Shown here: piece by piece, positions 16,503 to 25,204 of the stretch
How positions within the stretch are numbered: position 1 is the stretch's first letter
Layout of the letters: each line of letters starts with the position of its first letter
Source: CAZCAQ01 sp964540135
GTDB lineage: Bacteria; Patescibacteriota; WWE3; UBA101185; UBA10185
Direction of reading: 5' to 3'
DNA length: 64,000 bases
Assembly: GCA_964540135.1 (NCBI GenBank)
Contig: CAZILK010000002.1
Location: 1 to 64,000, forward strand
Program-made: the position numbers and the translations under genes
Notes under the pieces: generated by a model
Seen by the model: only the letters and a program-made list of their open reading frames with translations
The model's database searches: none
What the model was told of the DNA's origin: nothing

Positions 16503-17795
16503 ATGAAATTATCAACACAACCTTATAAAGGAGCAAGAGATTTTTACCCTCCTGATATGGCTCTTCGCAACTACATTTTTAATGTATGGAAAAAGGTATG
16601 TGCTCAATTTGGTTATGAAGAATACGATGGACCACTCCTTGAACCATTTGAGTTATTTGAAGCAAAATCAGGAACTGAACTTATAAATGAGCAGCTATAC
16701 TCTTTTACAGATAGAGGAGATAGAAAGATTGCTATCAGGCCTGAAATGACACCAACTCTTGCAAGAATGGTTGCTGGAGAATACAAAACACTCCCCCGCC
16801 CTATTAAATGGTTTAGTATTCCAAGTCTTTGGAGATACGAGAAACCACAACGAGGGAGACTTAGAGAATTCTTCCAACTTAATGTTGATGTCTTTGGGGT
16901 ATCTGGGGTTACTGCTGACTTTGAAATTTTAAATGTTGCAATAAACATCATGAAAGGTTTTGGGGCAAAACCAGGGATGTTTGTCATAAAGCTTAACAAT
17001 AGACGGTTTATAGATAGCTTTTTTAAAGGACTTGGACTTGATGATAATCAAAACTTAAAACTTAAAAAACTTATAGATAAGAAGGATAAAATGCCAGCCA
17101 GTGACTTTCAACAAGCGTTAGTTGAGCAGATTAACATGTCCGTTTCTCAAATAGATAAGCTCAATGCACTCTTTGCCGCACCTCTTGTTTATTTAGAATC
17201 AAAAGATGCAGTTGAGTTAAAAGAATTGTTTCTACTTATCAAAAATGCAGGGCTTGAGGACTACTTTTTATTTGATCCAAGTATTATGAGAGGACTTGAT
17301 TACTACACAGGTAACGTTTTTGAGCAGTTTGATTTAAACCCTACAAACACAAGAGCTATGTATGGAGGTGGTAGATATGATGATCTGGTTAAAATCTTTA
17401 CTGGAGAAGAACTAACAGGTATTGGTTTTGGTATGGGAGATGTAACTCTGATGAATTTTCTTGAATCATGGAATTTAACCCCTAAACTCACCAATAAACT
17501 AGACTATTTTATAACTCTTTGGCCAGATAGTACTTCAAAAAGAGATGAGTATTTTAGTAAAGGAGTATCTCTTTCTGATAAGATACGCGAGAAAAATGCT
17601 GAGATAGTAACTAGCATGTGGCTTACCTATGAAACACCTCTTGAGAAGCAGCTTAAATATGCTTCTCGAAAGAATGCTCTCTATTCAATCATTGTTGGTG
17701 AATCTGAACTTGATACAGGAAATGTAACCATAAAAAACATGCAAACAGGTGAGCAAAAGACTATTTCAGAGGCTAAGTTTTTGCAAACTCTTTAA
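16503..17795 (+). CDS. hisS: histidyl-tRNA synthetase
   Basis: 430 aa. A class II aminoacyl-tRNA synthetase charging tRNA-His. Visible landmarks are the N-terminal GARDFYPPDM motif, class II motif 2 (FSIPSLWRYEKPQRGRLREF), the histidine-binding GLDYYTGNVFE, and GGGRYDDLV. Motif 3 follows as GIGFGMGDV, and the C-terminal anticodon-binding domain is present. The start is supported by TACAAT 6 nt upstream. It is followed 31 bases later by a DMT transporter that has its own promoter. Confidence 0.97.
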   Translation: MKLSTQPYKGARDFYPPDMALRNYIFNVWKKVCAQFGYEEYDGPLLEPFELFEAKSGTELINEQLYSFTDRGDRKIAIRPEMTPTLARMVAGEYKTLPRPIKWFSIPSLWRYEKPQRGRLREFFQLNVDVFGVSGVTADFEILNVAINIMKGFGAKPGMFVIKLNNRRFIDSFFKGLGLDDNQNLKLKKLIDKKDKMPASDFQQALVEQINMSVSQIDKLNALFAAPLVYLESKDAVELKELFLLIKNAGLEDYFLFDPSIMRGLDYYTGNVFEQFDLNPTNTRAMYGGGRYDDLVKIFTGEELTGIGFGMGDVTLMNFLESWNLTPKLTNKLDYFITLWPDSTSKRDEYFSKGVSLSDKIREKNAEIVTSMWLTYETPLEKQLKYASRKNALYSIIVGESELDTGNVTIKNMQTGEQKTISEAKFLQTL

Positions 17796-17826
17796 TAATC
17801 CCGATCTTTTAGGCTATTATTAAGAT

Positions 17827-18834
17827 ATGAGACAATCTGCCCATTCCTCCACACATATAGTTTCGCCATTGTTAATCTGGTCAGCATTTATAATCCCGCA
17901 GATTATCTGGGCTGCGGCAGGACCTGTTATTAAACTCACCTTAAACTATATCCCTTCAATCGAGTTTTTATTCTATCGATTTGCCATAACCTGTCTTGTA
18001 ATCCTACCTATTGTACTTTTTGAGCTCAAAAGAACAAAGATTAATAACAAAGACTGGGTAACTTTAATTGTGCTTGGCATACTGGGTTACGGCTCAATGC
18101 TTTTTTTATTTGAGGGGTTTAGGTATACAACAGCAATCGATGCAGCAATAATTGGCGTTATAGCACCAATAATTCAAGCTGTGGCCGGCAACTATTTTTA
18201 CAAAGAAAAAATATCTTTAAAATACAAAATTGGTATTCTGATCGCCATTGTTGGTACTTTTATTGTAGTTATTGAGCCTATGCTTGGCTCACATGTTTCA
18301 AGTTCAAGTGTCTTTTCACGCATATACGGTAATTTACTGATACTGATCTATAGCTTAGGGTTTGCAGCGTACGTGATCTTATCAAAAGCAGTTATGGGAG
18401 AAGACTCCTCAAGGCTTATGCATTTTTTGCACCATTTTAAGATTAAAAAGCATACTTATAGGTACTCCCCTTTTATGCAAACAGCGATCTCTTTTTATGT
18501 AGCTCTTGGTTTTTACACAATACTCATGGTTTTAAAACAAGCTTTTGGAGCTCAAACCGAGCAAGTATTTAACATATCAGAAATCCCACTTCCCGCTTTG
18601 TCAGGACTCTTATACATGGCTTTATTTAGCGGAATTGCAGCATACAGTGTTTTAAACTGGGGTCTTCACCGTGCAACTGTTAGTTTCTCAGCAATATTTT
18701 CTTACCTAATGCCTGTTTTTACTCTCCCCTTTGCCTATCTAATGCTTGGTGAAATACCGAGTGGTGCAGCAATTGTTGGTTCAGCTGTTATTGGTCTTGG
18801 AATAATTATTGCAGAATATAAAACTAACAAATAA
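17827..18834 (+). CDS. EamA/DMT-family transporter
   Basis: 335 aa with about ten membrane helices in two EamA repeats (second repeat at about 225-335, ending in the typical YLMLGEIPSGAAIVGSAVIGLGIII segment). DMT exporters move amino acids, nucleobases or other small metabolites; the substrate is unknown. A short charged insert sits between the repeats (about 195-215). TATTAT at 17815-17820 is 6 nt from the ATG, and a rho-independent terminator follows the stop. A second DMT gene lies at 57.4 kb. Confidence 0.88.
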   Translation: MRQSAHSSTHIVSPLLIWSAFIIPQIIWAAAGPVIKLTLNYIPSIEFLFYRFAITCLVILPIVLFELKRTKINNKDWVTLIVLGILGYGSMLFLFEGFRYTTAIDAAIIGVIAPIIQAVAGNYFYKEKISLKYKIGILIAIVGTFIVVIEPMLGSHVSSSSVFSRIYGNLLILIYSLGFAAYVILSKAVMGEDSSRLMHFLHHFKIKKHTYRYSPFMQTAISFYVALGFYTILMVLKQAFGAQTEQVFNISEIPLPALSGLLYMALFSGIAAYSVLNWGLHRATVSFSAIFSYLMPVFTLPFAYLMLGEIPSGAAIVGSAVIGLGIIIAEYKTNK

Positions 18835-18837
18835 AAG

Positions 18838-18863
18838 TTAAGCGAATAGCTTAAGGCTTTTTT
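18838..18863 (+). terminator. rho-independent terminator after the DMT transporter
   Basis: TTAAGC (18838-18843) and GCTTAA (18849-18854) form a 6-bp stem with a GAATA loop, followed by GGC and a run of six T (18858-18863). It begins 3 bases after the stop. Its T run overlaps the -35 box of the next promoter. Confidence 0.8.
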
Positions 18864-18890
18864 GCTTAAAGTGCCTTAATCTGCTATACT
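18862..18890 (+). promoter_or_regulatory. sigma70-type promoter of the RNA helicase
   Basis: TTGCTT (18862-18867), a 17-bp spacer and TATACT (18885-18890) make a near-consensus promoter. Transcription would start near 18897, leaving an approximately 140-nt leader before the helicase ATG. Most first genes in this window show no such leader. Confidence 0.75.
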
Positions 18891-18896
18891 TCTCAA

Positions 18897-19036
18897 GCAT
18901 TATAAATGCTCACCTGGTAAGTTTAGCGAGAACTCAATTCTTAACGCGACCTTTCCTACTTACATACAAGTAAATGAGTATTGTTATGCAATATTAATTA
19001 ACTTTCCTTTGTATAAAGGAATTGAAAGGTGAGTAT
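18897..19036 (+). promoter_or_regulatory. long structured 5' leader of the RNA helicase
   Basis: About 140 nt without an ORF. AGCAT-TATAA-ATGCT forms a small hairpin at its very start, and TTCCTTT-GTAT-AAAGGAA (a perfect 7-bp stem) sits about 15 nt before the ATG. The ribosome-binding site GAAAGGTGAG is complementary over 7 nt to ACCTTTC near 18950. Alternative folds could hide or free the site, as in the long leaders of cold-induced RNA helicases. This is inferred from sequence only. Confidence 0.45.
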
Positions 19037-20284
19037 ATGAGAAACACATTTGTAAGTAGAAAACGCCAGTTTGGCAGAAAAAGACCATCATACGGTGCTC
19101 CAAGTGAAAGCTTTGGACAAAATAGAGGCAGAAGTTCTGGTCGTAGACAATCCTATAATTGGTCACAAGCTGACCTTATTAAAACCGTTGAATATTCCAA
19201 AACAGCTCAAGTTCAAGAAAAGGTAGTCTTGGAACCAGTGGTTCATGAGACTTTTAATGACTTTGATATTGTTGAAATACTTAAGTCAAATATCACCAAA
19301 AAAGGGTACAAAGCTCCCTCACCTATCCAAGATAAGGCTATCCCACACATAATTGATGGGAAAGACATTATTGGAATTGCAAATACTGGTACTGGTAAAA
19401 CAGCTGCTTTTTTAATCCCACTTATTAATAAAGTTTTTAAAGACAAAGCTCAAAAAGTACTTATTGTTGCACCAACAAGAGAACTTGCTGAACAAATCAA
19501 TACTGAGTTTAGAATCTTCTCTCAAGGCATGAATATATATTCTGCTCTAATAATCGGTGGTAAAAGCATGCGAGTACAGGAATCTGAGCTTCGTAAAGGC
19601 GTTTCGTTTGTTATTGGAACTCCTGGAAGAATTAAAGATCTTATTCAGAGAAGAGCCATTTATTTAAGCTCGTTTAATAACGTAGTTTTAGACGAAACAG
19701 ATAGAATGGTAGATATAGGGTTTATTACAGAGATTAAGTACTTTATATCTCTGTTACCAGCAACAAGACAATCACTCTTTTTCTCAGCTACTATCTCCCC
19801 TGCCGTTAACGACATCATCAGACTTTTTGTTAAAAACCCTATTACTGTGAGTGTTAAAAGCTCAGACAATAGAACAAATATCCATCAAGATATTGTAAGG
19901 ATAGGAAGAAGTCAAAAAAAGATTGATCAATTACACTTTTTACTTACGCAAGAAGCTTTTGAAAAGGTACTTGTCTTTGGTAATACAAAATGGAATGTCC
20001 AAAAGATTGCTGATGAGCTGTCTTTTAGAGGCCTTAGTGTTGCAGCAATTCATGGTAATAAGAACCAAAGTCAAAGACACACCATTCTTGAAAAGTTTAA
20101 ACGCGATCAAGTTAAGATCCTACTTGCAACTGATGTTGCAGCAAGAGGTCTTGATATAGACAATGTCTCACACGTTATAAATTATGACTTACCTGAAACT
20201 TACGAGAACTATATCCACAGAATCGGACGAACAGGCAGAGCTAGTAAAAAAGGTATCGCACTCACCTTTATTGATGAGAATTAA
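19037..20284 (+). CDS. DEAD-box-type ATP-dependent RNA helicase
   Basis: 415 aa from the ATG at 19037, chosen over TTG 19022 because AAAGGTGAG precedes it. A basic Arg/Gly/Ser-rich tail (1-45) is followed by a standard two-domain helicase core: Q motif (APSPIQ), Walker A (NTGTGKT, about 116-122), PTRELA, GTPGR, SAT, ARGLDID and HRIGRTGR. Motif II reads DETD (219-222) rather than DEAD. Such enzymes remodel rRNA or mRNA structure, often at low temperature. There is no C-terminal extension after the core. Confidence 0.93.
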   Translation: MRNTFVSRKRQFGRKRPSYGAPSESFGQNRGRSSGRRQSYNWSQADLIKTVEYSKTAQVQEKVVLEPVVHETFNDFDIVEILKSNITKKGYKAPSPIQDKAIPHIIDGKDIIGIANTGTGKTAAFLIPLINKVFKDKAQKVLIVAPTRELAEQINTEFRIFSQGMNIYSALIIGGKSMRVQESELRKGVSFVIGTPGRIKDLIQRRAIYLSSFNNVVLDETDRMVDIGFITEIKYFISLLPATRQSLFFSATISPAVNDIIRLFVKNPITVSVKSSDNRTNIHQDIVRIGRSQKKIDQLHFLLTQEAFEKVLVFGNTKWNVQKIADELSFRGLSVAAIHGNKNQSQRHTILEKFKRDQVKILLATDVAARGLDIDNVSHVINYDLPETYENYIHRIGRTGRASKKGIALTFIDEN

Positions 20285-20332
20285 CGCCTATGATGGACAA
20301 TACTAGGACTATTTGATATATTCTTTAGGCTT

Positions 20333-20644
20333 ATGAAAAAAGACATACATCCAAAACTTCATACCGATACAGTTGTAACCTGTGCTTGTGGCAACAGTTT
20401 TGTCACAATCTCAACAAAAGACCGAATTGTTGTTGATATCTGTAGTGCTTGCCACCCGTTTTATACAGGTAAACAAAAGCTTATCGACACAGAAGGTAGA
20501 ATTGAGAAATTCCAAAAGAAAATGGCAGCAGCACAGTCCTCCACCAAGAAAGCAAAAAAAGAAGGTACTACTCAAACCCAAGCTGTTTCTTACAAAGACC
20601 TTTTAAAGCAGGCTAAAGAAACACAAGCTGAAGCTACTAACTAG
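20333..20644 (+). CDS. rpmE: 50S ribosomal protein L31
   Basis: 103 aa. The conserved L31 body shows the zinc-binding cysteines (TCACGNSF and CSACHPFYTGKQK), so this is the zinc-containing form. About 30 additional Lys/Ala/Gln-rich residues extend the C-terminus beyond the usual about 70 aa. It is followed 15 bases later by prfA, a common L31-RF1 pairing. A TATATT box 10 nt upstream of the ATG would give a leader of only about 4 nt. Confidence 0.95.
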   Translation: MKKDIHPKLHTDTVVTCACGNSFVTISTKDRIVVDICSACHPFYTGKQKLIDTEGRIEKFQKKMAAAQSSTKKAKKEGTTQTQAVSYKDLLKQAKETQAEATN

Positions 20645-20659
20645 ATCCGGAAGTTTTAT

Positions 20660-21646
20660 ATGGATGATGCAAAAAGCTATATTCTAGGCGAAATTTCAAA
20701 ACTTGAATCTCAAATCTCACAAAATAATGAGCTACTCTTAACAAACGAGAGTGCCGAAATGGCAAGCCTTATTGAGCAAGACATAATTTCCCTAAACGAG
20801 CAAGTTGAGAGCCTTAGACAGTCTCTAGGAGCTTTAGAGGGCACATTTGAGGCCCATGCCTCACAAGGAGCGAACGACACCCCATCTCTCATTAATCCAA
20901 ACAGCGCAATTATTGAAATTAGGGCAGGAACCGGCGGTGCTGAAGCTTCCCTTTTCGCAGCTGATCTTTACAAAATGTATCTTAAGATGGCTGAACTTGA
21001 GAAATTTAAAGTTGAACCAATTAGCTTTTCCGAAAGCGATGTTAATGGAATAAAGACTGCAAGTATGGAGCTTAAAGGCAGAGGTATATTTAATTTGTTA
21101 AAAAATGAATCTGGTGTTCATCGCGTTCAAAGAGTACCTAAAACTGAAGCTAGTGGCAGAATTCATACTTCAGCTGCAACAGTTGCAGTCCTTCCAAAGC
21201 TTGAAAAGGTTGTCATTGAAATCAACCCTGAAGATATTCATATGGATTTTTATAGATCAGGAGGCAAGGGCGGACAAAACGTTAATAAAGTTTCAACCGC
21301 TGTAAGGCTAACTCATAAACCAACAGGTATTGTTGTTGAGTGCCAAGAAGCCCGTACACAGCTTAAAAACCGTGAAAAAGCAATGGAAGTCTTAGAAGCC
21401 AGAATCTACACCTTAATGCAAGAACAGCAAGTTAAAAGCGTGTCTGATATAAGATCTGAGCAAGTTGGTGGCGGAGATCGTAGTGAAAAGATTAGAACAT
21501 ATAATTTCCCGCAAGATAGGCTTACTGACCACCGTGTTAATAAGTCTTGGTTTGGACTTGAGAAAATTCTAAACGGAGAGGTTAAACCACTCCTTGAAGA
21601 ACTTGGTAAGCTTATCCTACTTGAACAACTACAAGCAACAAACTAA
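20660..21646 (+). CDS. prfA: peptide chain release factor 1
   Basis: 328 aa. Ends translation at UAA and UAG. The codon-recognition PxT motif reads PKT (160-162) instead of the common PAT/PVT, and the catalytic GGQ is at 204-206. The N-terminal domain is about 30 residues shorter than in E. coli RF1. prmC, the methyltransferase that modifies the GGQ glutamine and often follows prfA, is absent here. The 3' end converges on htrA with an 8-base gap inside an inverted repeat. Confidence 0.96.
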   Translation: MDDAKSYILGEISKLESQISQNNELLLTNESAEMASLIEQDIISLNEQVESLRQSLGALEGTFEAHASQGANDTPSLINPNSAIIEIRAGTGGAEASLFAADLYKMYLKMAELEKFKVEPISFSESDVNGIKTASMELKGRGIFNLLKNESGVHRVQRVPKTEASGRIHTSAATVAVLPKLEKVVIEINPEDIHMDFYRSGGKGGQNVNKVSTAVRLTHKPTGIVVECQEARTQLKNREKAMEVLEARIYTLMQEQQVKSVSDIRSEQVGGGDRSEKIRTYNFPQDRLTDHRVNKSWFGLEKILNGEVKPLLEELGKLILLEQLQATN

Positions 21647-21669
21647 CTTAATTACTAGTTTGCTGCTTG
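21632..21669. terminator. bidirectional inverted repeat spanning both convergent gene ends
   Basis: A 14-bp stem with one mismatch: arms 21632-21645 (CAAGCAACAAACTA) and 21656-21669 (TAGTTTGCTGCTTG) around a 10-nt loop. It contains the last codons of prfA and of htrA on the opposite strand. T-rich tracts are weak, so attenuation rather than full termination is possible. Confidence 0.55.
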
Positions 21670-22956
21670 TGGCGTTTCCTCAAGTTTAAGGCTGACAGTA
21701 AACACTTCCCCGGATCTATTTATTTCAACATCAACACTATCTCCAACTTTCTTTTGCCTTATAAGAGAACTTAGCGAGTTCTCATCTGTAACTTCTTTAC
21801 CATCAAACTTAACAATTATATCCCCTCTTTCAATTCCAGCAGTTGATGCCGGAGTATTAGGGAAAACTCGAGAGATATATGCTCCCTCAGGCAAATCTCT
21901 TAATGTAGCGAGATCTTTTGTGATGATTGTGTATGATACGCCGATATATGGTCTTACTATCCTACCCTCTTTAAGAAAACCCTGAAGAAGTGGCTTTAGG
22001 TTATTGATGGGAATAGCAAACCCTATGTTATCTGCTCCTCTTGTCGTTGCAACATTTATACCAATGACTTGACCGGAGCTATTAAGCAGTGGCCCGCCTG
22101 AATTTCCCGGATTAAGAGCAGCATCCGTTTGAATTACATTTTCATAATTTTTAACATCGCCAAAAGCTCCGGAAGCTGTAAGTTCCCTGGCAACACCTGA
22201 AACTACACCTACAGTTACAGTATTGGAAAACTTACCAAGAGCGTTTCCTATAGCAATAGCAGTTTGACCAACTTTTAGCTTTGATGAATCTCCAAACTCA
22301 ATAACCGGCAGGTCTTTTGCAACAATCTCAATGATTGCAAGATCAGATATCTCATCTAAGTTAACTTTGGTAACCTCGTAAGTGGCGCCATCTTTAACTA
22401 CAACTGAGTAGTCTATATCAGGGTCATTGACAACATGAGCATTAGTTACAATAAGTCCTGTTTTATCAACAATAAACCCTGTTCCAATCCCCTCTTCTTG
22501 AGATACAGGACCTGAATAGGGATCAAATCCGTTTTGTTTTGCAACAATAGACACAACAGCCGGAGACACTTTCTCCACAACTTGCGTTACTGCTGACTCT
22601 TGTTGAACAATCTCCTGTTTTGAAAAAACAGGATTGTTGCTTCTTTCTTTTGTTGTTTCAAGTTCACGCAATTTCTCATCAATACCAAGAGCAGTTTTAA
22701 TGTCTTTTACAACTTCTGATACTGACTTTATTGGAAGGGTTAAAGAAACTTCTTCAGGTGTTTCTCTTTTTACAAGATCTGTATTTGAATCACCTGAAAA
22801 CATTGCTGCAAGAAAAGCAATAAGTGCTGTTAAAAGAAATATTTTAACCATTTTTTTGCTCTCAAGCTTTTTTCTAACCTTCTCTGCTTGATCTCCTGGA
22901 TTAACAACTTCGCCTTCAACAGGCTTTTCTTTTTTTGTATCGGTGTTTACTGACAT
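21655..22956 (-). CDS. HtrA/DegP-family membrane-anchored serine protease
   Basis: 433 aa. A cytoplasmic N-terminus of about 38 residues is followed by one membrane helix (IFLLTALIAFLAAMFSG), a linker, a trypsin-like domain and one C-terminal PDZ domain (about 335-425). The catalytic triad is visible as His in TNAHVV, Asp in SDLAII and Ser in NPGNSGGP. It degrades or refolds damaged proteins outside the membrane. The start has a strong AAAGGAGG ribosome-binding site. It lies 25 bases after the S41 peptidase gene, giving a two-protease unit. Confidence 0.95.
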   Translation of the reverse strand: MSVNTDTKKEKPVEGEVVNPGDQAEKVRKKLESKKMVKIFLLTALIAFLAAMFSGDSNTDLVKRETPEEVSLTLPIKSVSEVVKDIKTALGIDEKLRELETTKERSNNPVFSKQEIVQQESAVTQVVEKVSPAVVSIVAKQNGFDPYSGPVSQEEGIGTGFIVDKTGLIVTNAHVVNDPDIDYSVVVKDGATYEVTKVNLDEISDLAIIEIVAKDLPVIEFGDSSKLKVGQTAIAIGNALGKFSNTVTVGVVSGVARELTASGAFGDVKNYENVIQTDAALNPGNSGGPLLNSSGQVIGINVATTRGADNIGFAIPINNLKPLLQGFLKEGRIVRPYIGVSYTIITKDLATLRDLPEGAYISRVFPNTPASTAGIERGDIIVKFDGKEVTDENSLSSLIRQKKVGDSVDVEINRSGEVFTVSLKLEETPQAAN

Positions 22957-22981
22957 AGTAAAGCCTCCTTTTGATTTTAAA

Positions 22982-24199
22982 TTAAAATTTACGAGCAGTA
23001 TCTAGGGCTGCGTCAAGTTGAGGATCTTTCTCATTTTTTATATCATCGTCTGAAATCTTAACAACACGGTCAGGATCAATTCCCTTTTTATGTACCCAAA
23101 CCTTATTTGGTGTGAGCCATTTTGCAATTGTAATATGAACACCAGAACCATCAGGAAAACTCACAACATCTTGAATTGTCCCCTTACCAAATGATTTCTC
23201 GCCAACAAGCACTGCTGAAACATTATCTTTTAATGCACCAGCTAGTATTTCTGAGGCTGAAGCACTCCCACCATCAATAAGTACCACAACCGGTACACCA
23301 TTAAATGACCCGATTCTATTTGTGCCTCTTTCAACTTGCTTGCCGGTTGAATCTTCTTCATAAATGACCGGTTTATTTCTGAAAAACTCTCCAGCTAAGT
23401 AGATCGATGAGTCCAAATACCCTCCCGGATTACCACGAAGGTCAAGAACAATCGCATTTAGATTTGCCATTTGCACGTTTATTTCTTTAACTTTTTCTTC
23501 CCACAGTTTATTTGTGTCTTCGCCAAAACGACTGACTCTAATATAGGCAATGCCATCTCCTTTATCTTCCCAGGTAACACTGTCTACACTGATCTGACCT
23601 CTTTTAATAACTATTGTGAATGGTTCTTTCTCGTCTTTTCGAAGTAAAGTTAGTTTAACTGTAGTACCTGCAGCACCTCTAATCTTTTTAACTGCAGCTG
23701 TTAAATCAAGGCCGAGTGTACTTTCATCATCAATTTTTAAAATGATATCCCCAGGTCTAACTCCTGCTTCTTTTGCAGGAGAACCGTCAAACGGAGACAC
23801 AACTACAATCTGCTCTTCTTTAAACCCCAGTTCAGCCCCAATACCCTCATAAGTGCCGTTTAGAGAATCTTCTGCTTCTTTATTCTCTTGTGGTGGTAAA
23901 AAGGAAGTATAAGGATCATCAAGGGCTGCGACCATACCAGTAATTGCTCCGTAAAGCATTGCTTTTGAGTCAACTGGTTTTATTAAATAGTTTGCAGATA
24001 CAGCGTCCCAAACATTCCAAAAAAGCGAAAAGTCAATTTGTTTTGCTGGTGGGTCTTTTTTTGTGATCTCAACTTTGAACTCTTTTTTATTAATCTTTGC
24101 ATCTAGGTTTTGCTTTCCTGCATAAAAACCTAAAGAAAATACCGTAACCGAGAGAAGAAAAAGTATTAAATATTTTTGAAATTTATTAAATCCGGTCAT
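22982..24199 (-). CDS. C-terminal processing peptidase (S41 family)
   Basis: 405 aa. An N-terminal membrane anchor (LILFLLSVTVFSLGFYAG) leads to a PDZ domain at about 105-185 (GIGAELGF, GSPAKEAGVRPGD) and the S41 catalytic core. The Ser/Lys dyad is in GGSASASE and EKSFGKGTIQ. These periplasm-side or outer-surface proteases trim envelope proteins at their C-termini. It lies directly upstream of htrA and 6 bases after an unknown KOW-like gene. Confidence 0.95.
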   Translation of the reverse strand: MTGFNKFQKYLILFLLSVTVFSLGFYAGKQNLDAKINKKEFKVEITKKDPPAKQIDFSLFWNVWDAVSANYLIKPVDSKAMLYGAITGMVAALDDPYTSFLPPQENKEAEDSLNGTYEGIGAELGFKEEQIVVVSPFDGSPAKEAGVRPGDIILKIDDESTLGLDLTAAVKKIRGAAGTTVKLTLLRKDEKEPFTIVIKRGQISVDSVTWEDKGDGIAYIRVSRFGEDTNKLWEEKVKEINVQMANLNAIVLDLRGNPGGYLDSSIYLAGEFFRNKPVIYEEDSTGKQVERGTNRIGSFNGVPVVVLIDGGSASASEILAGALKDNVSAVLVGEKSFGKGTIQDVVSFPDGSGVHITIAKWLTPNKVWVHKKGIDPDRVVKISDDDIKNEKDPQLDAALDTARKF

Positions 24200-24205
24200 G
24201 TAAAG

Positions 24206-25195
24206 CTAGTCTACTGCTAAAACACCGTGCAACGGTACTTCCACAGGTTCAGCAACTTGGTTGAGAGTAACATAAATTACACCTTCTTGTACATCTTTAA
24301 TTGTGCCTAAATAACCATAATATGGTTTTTGAAATATCTGTACTCTCATACCAACAACCGGTTTAACTAAAACAGCTCCGAGATCCGGTTCTATATCGGA
24401 AAGTCTCTCTTGTGGAATTGGAATACGTAAAAGATTTCTTTCCCCTTGGATAAAAACATATCTATTTGAGACTTCTTTTATAAAATCAAAGATATAATCC
24501 GGTGTTTCAATTCGACCAAAACCGTTAATGAGTCCAATAAATATCTTCTGGCTTTTTGCATACTCGAATGTTTGCTTATCAGTACTTCCGGCAATCAGTC
24601 CCCCAACCCCAAGCTGCACTGCTTTCTCAACAGCAACAGGTGTTGCAAACTCTCCTAAGTAGATTATTTTGCCATACACATCTTTTGAGAAATTCTCAAG
24701 ATATTGGGATTGAAGTAAGTCTGAAGGATTTGGAAAAACAATAAACTCGCCACTTATGTACCTGCTGCTACAAACCGCAAGTTTAATATCAACTGTTTGG
24801 GTACGAATTAGAACAGACATGCTCTCGATCTTTTTCTCAACCTTGCCCCAAACACCAGATAGTAGCCAATGCTCTTTAGGTTCTTGAGTAAAGATATAAC
24901 TCTTGTCACTTTTTGACATATAGCCGTCAAACGGAGCAATAACTTTTTTTAATTTACTCCTACCAATCTTCTCTCCTGTATAAAAATACCCTGTATCGAA
25001 CTTGCCTTTAGCGAATGTTAGATCAAGAGGAATATATGATACTGCTGTTGATAATTTAGTCATCCCAAGCCGAGTAACAGGGTCAACTGCATCACCCACT
25101 TTAACATTGAGAGTTCCCTTTAAAGGCAGAGGCCTTTCCATCAAAACCTCTCTTGAGTATGTAAGTCTTTTAATTCTCGGTATTAATTGAATCAT
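24206..25195 (-). CDS. unknown protein with a KOW-like C-terminal segment
   Basis: 329 aa, no signal peptide. The N-terminal part has a lipoyl/barrel-sandwich-like pattern (LPLKGTLNVKVGDAVDP, then VIAPFDGYMS). The middle looks like an alpha/beta domain (IIYLGEFATPVAVEKAVQLGVGGLIAGS). The last 50 residues contain a KOW-like strand-turn (GMRVQIFQKPYYGYLGTIKDV). It sits between the 25.2 kb gene (9-base gap) and the protease, so it belongs to a unit of envelope or quality-control genes. I do not recognise the whole protein and offer no function. Confidence 0.7.
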   Translation of the reverse strand: MIQLIPRIKRLTYSREVLMERPLPLKGTLNVKVGDAVDPVTRLGMTKLSTAVSYIPLDLTFAKGKFDTGYFYTGEKIGRSKLKKVIAPFDGYMSKSDKSYIFTQEPKEHWLLSGVWGKVEKKIESMSVLIRTQTVDIKLAVCSSRYISGEFIVFPNPSDLLQSQYLENFSKDVYGKIIYLGEFATPVAVEKAVQLGVGGLIAGSTDKQTFEYAKSQKIFIGLINGFGRIETPDYIFDFIKEVSNRYVFIQGERNLLRIPIPQERLSDIEPDLGAVLVKPVVGMRVQIFQKPYYGYLGTIKDVQEGVIYVTLNQVAEPVEVPLHGVLAVD

Positions 25196-25204
25196 TAAGA
25201 AACC

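Noticed and set aside
20660..21646. Alternative genetic code (UGA recoded)
   Set aside because: UGA ends many intact genes, the only tRNA-Trp seen has anticodon CCA, and RF1 alone does not imply recoding.
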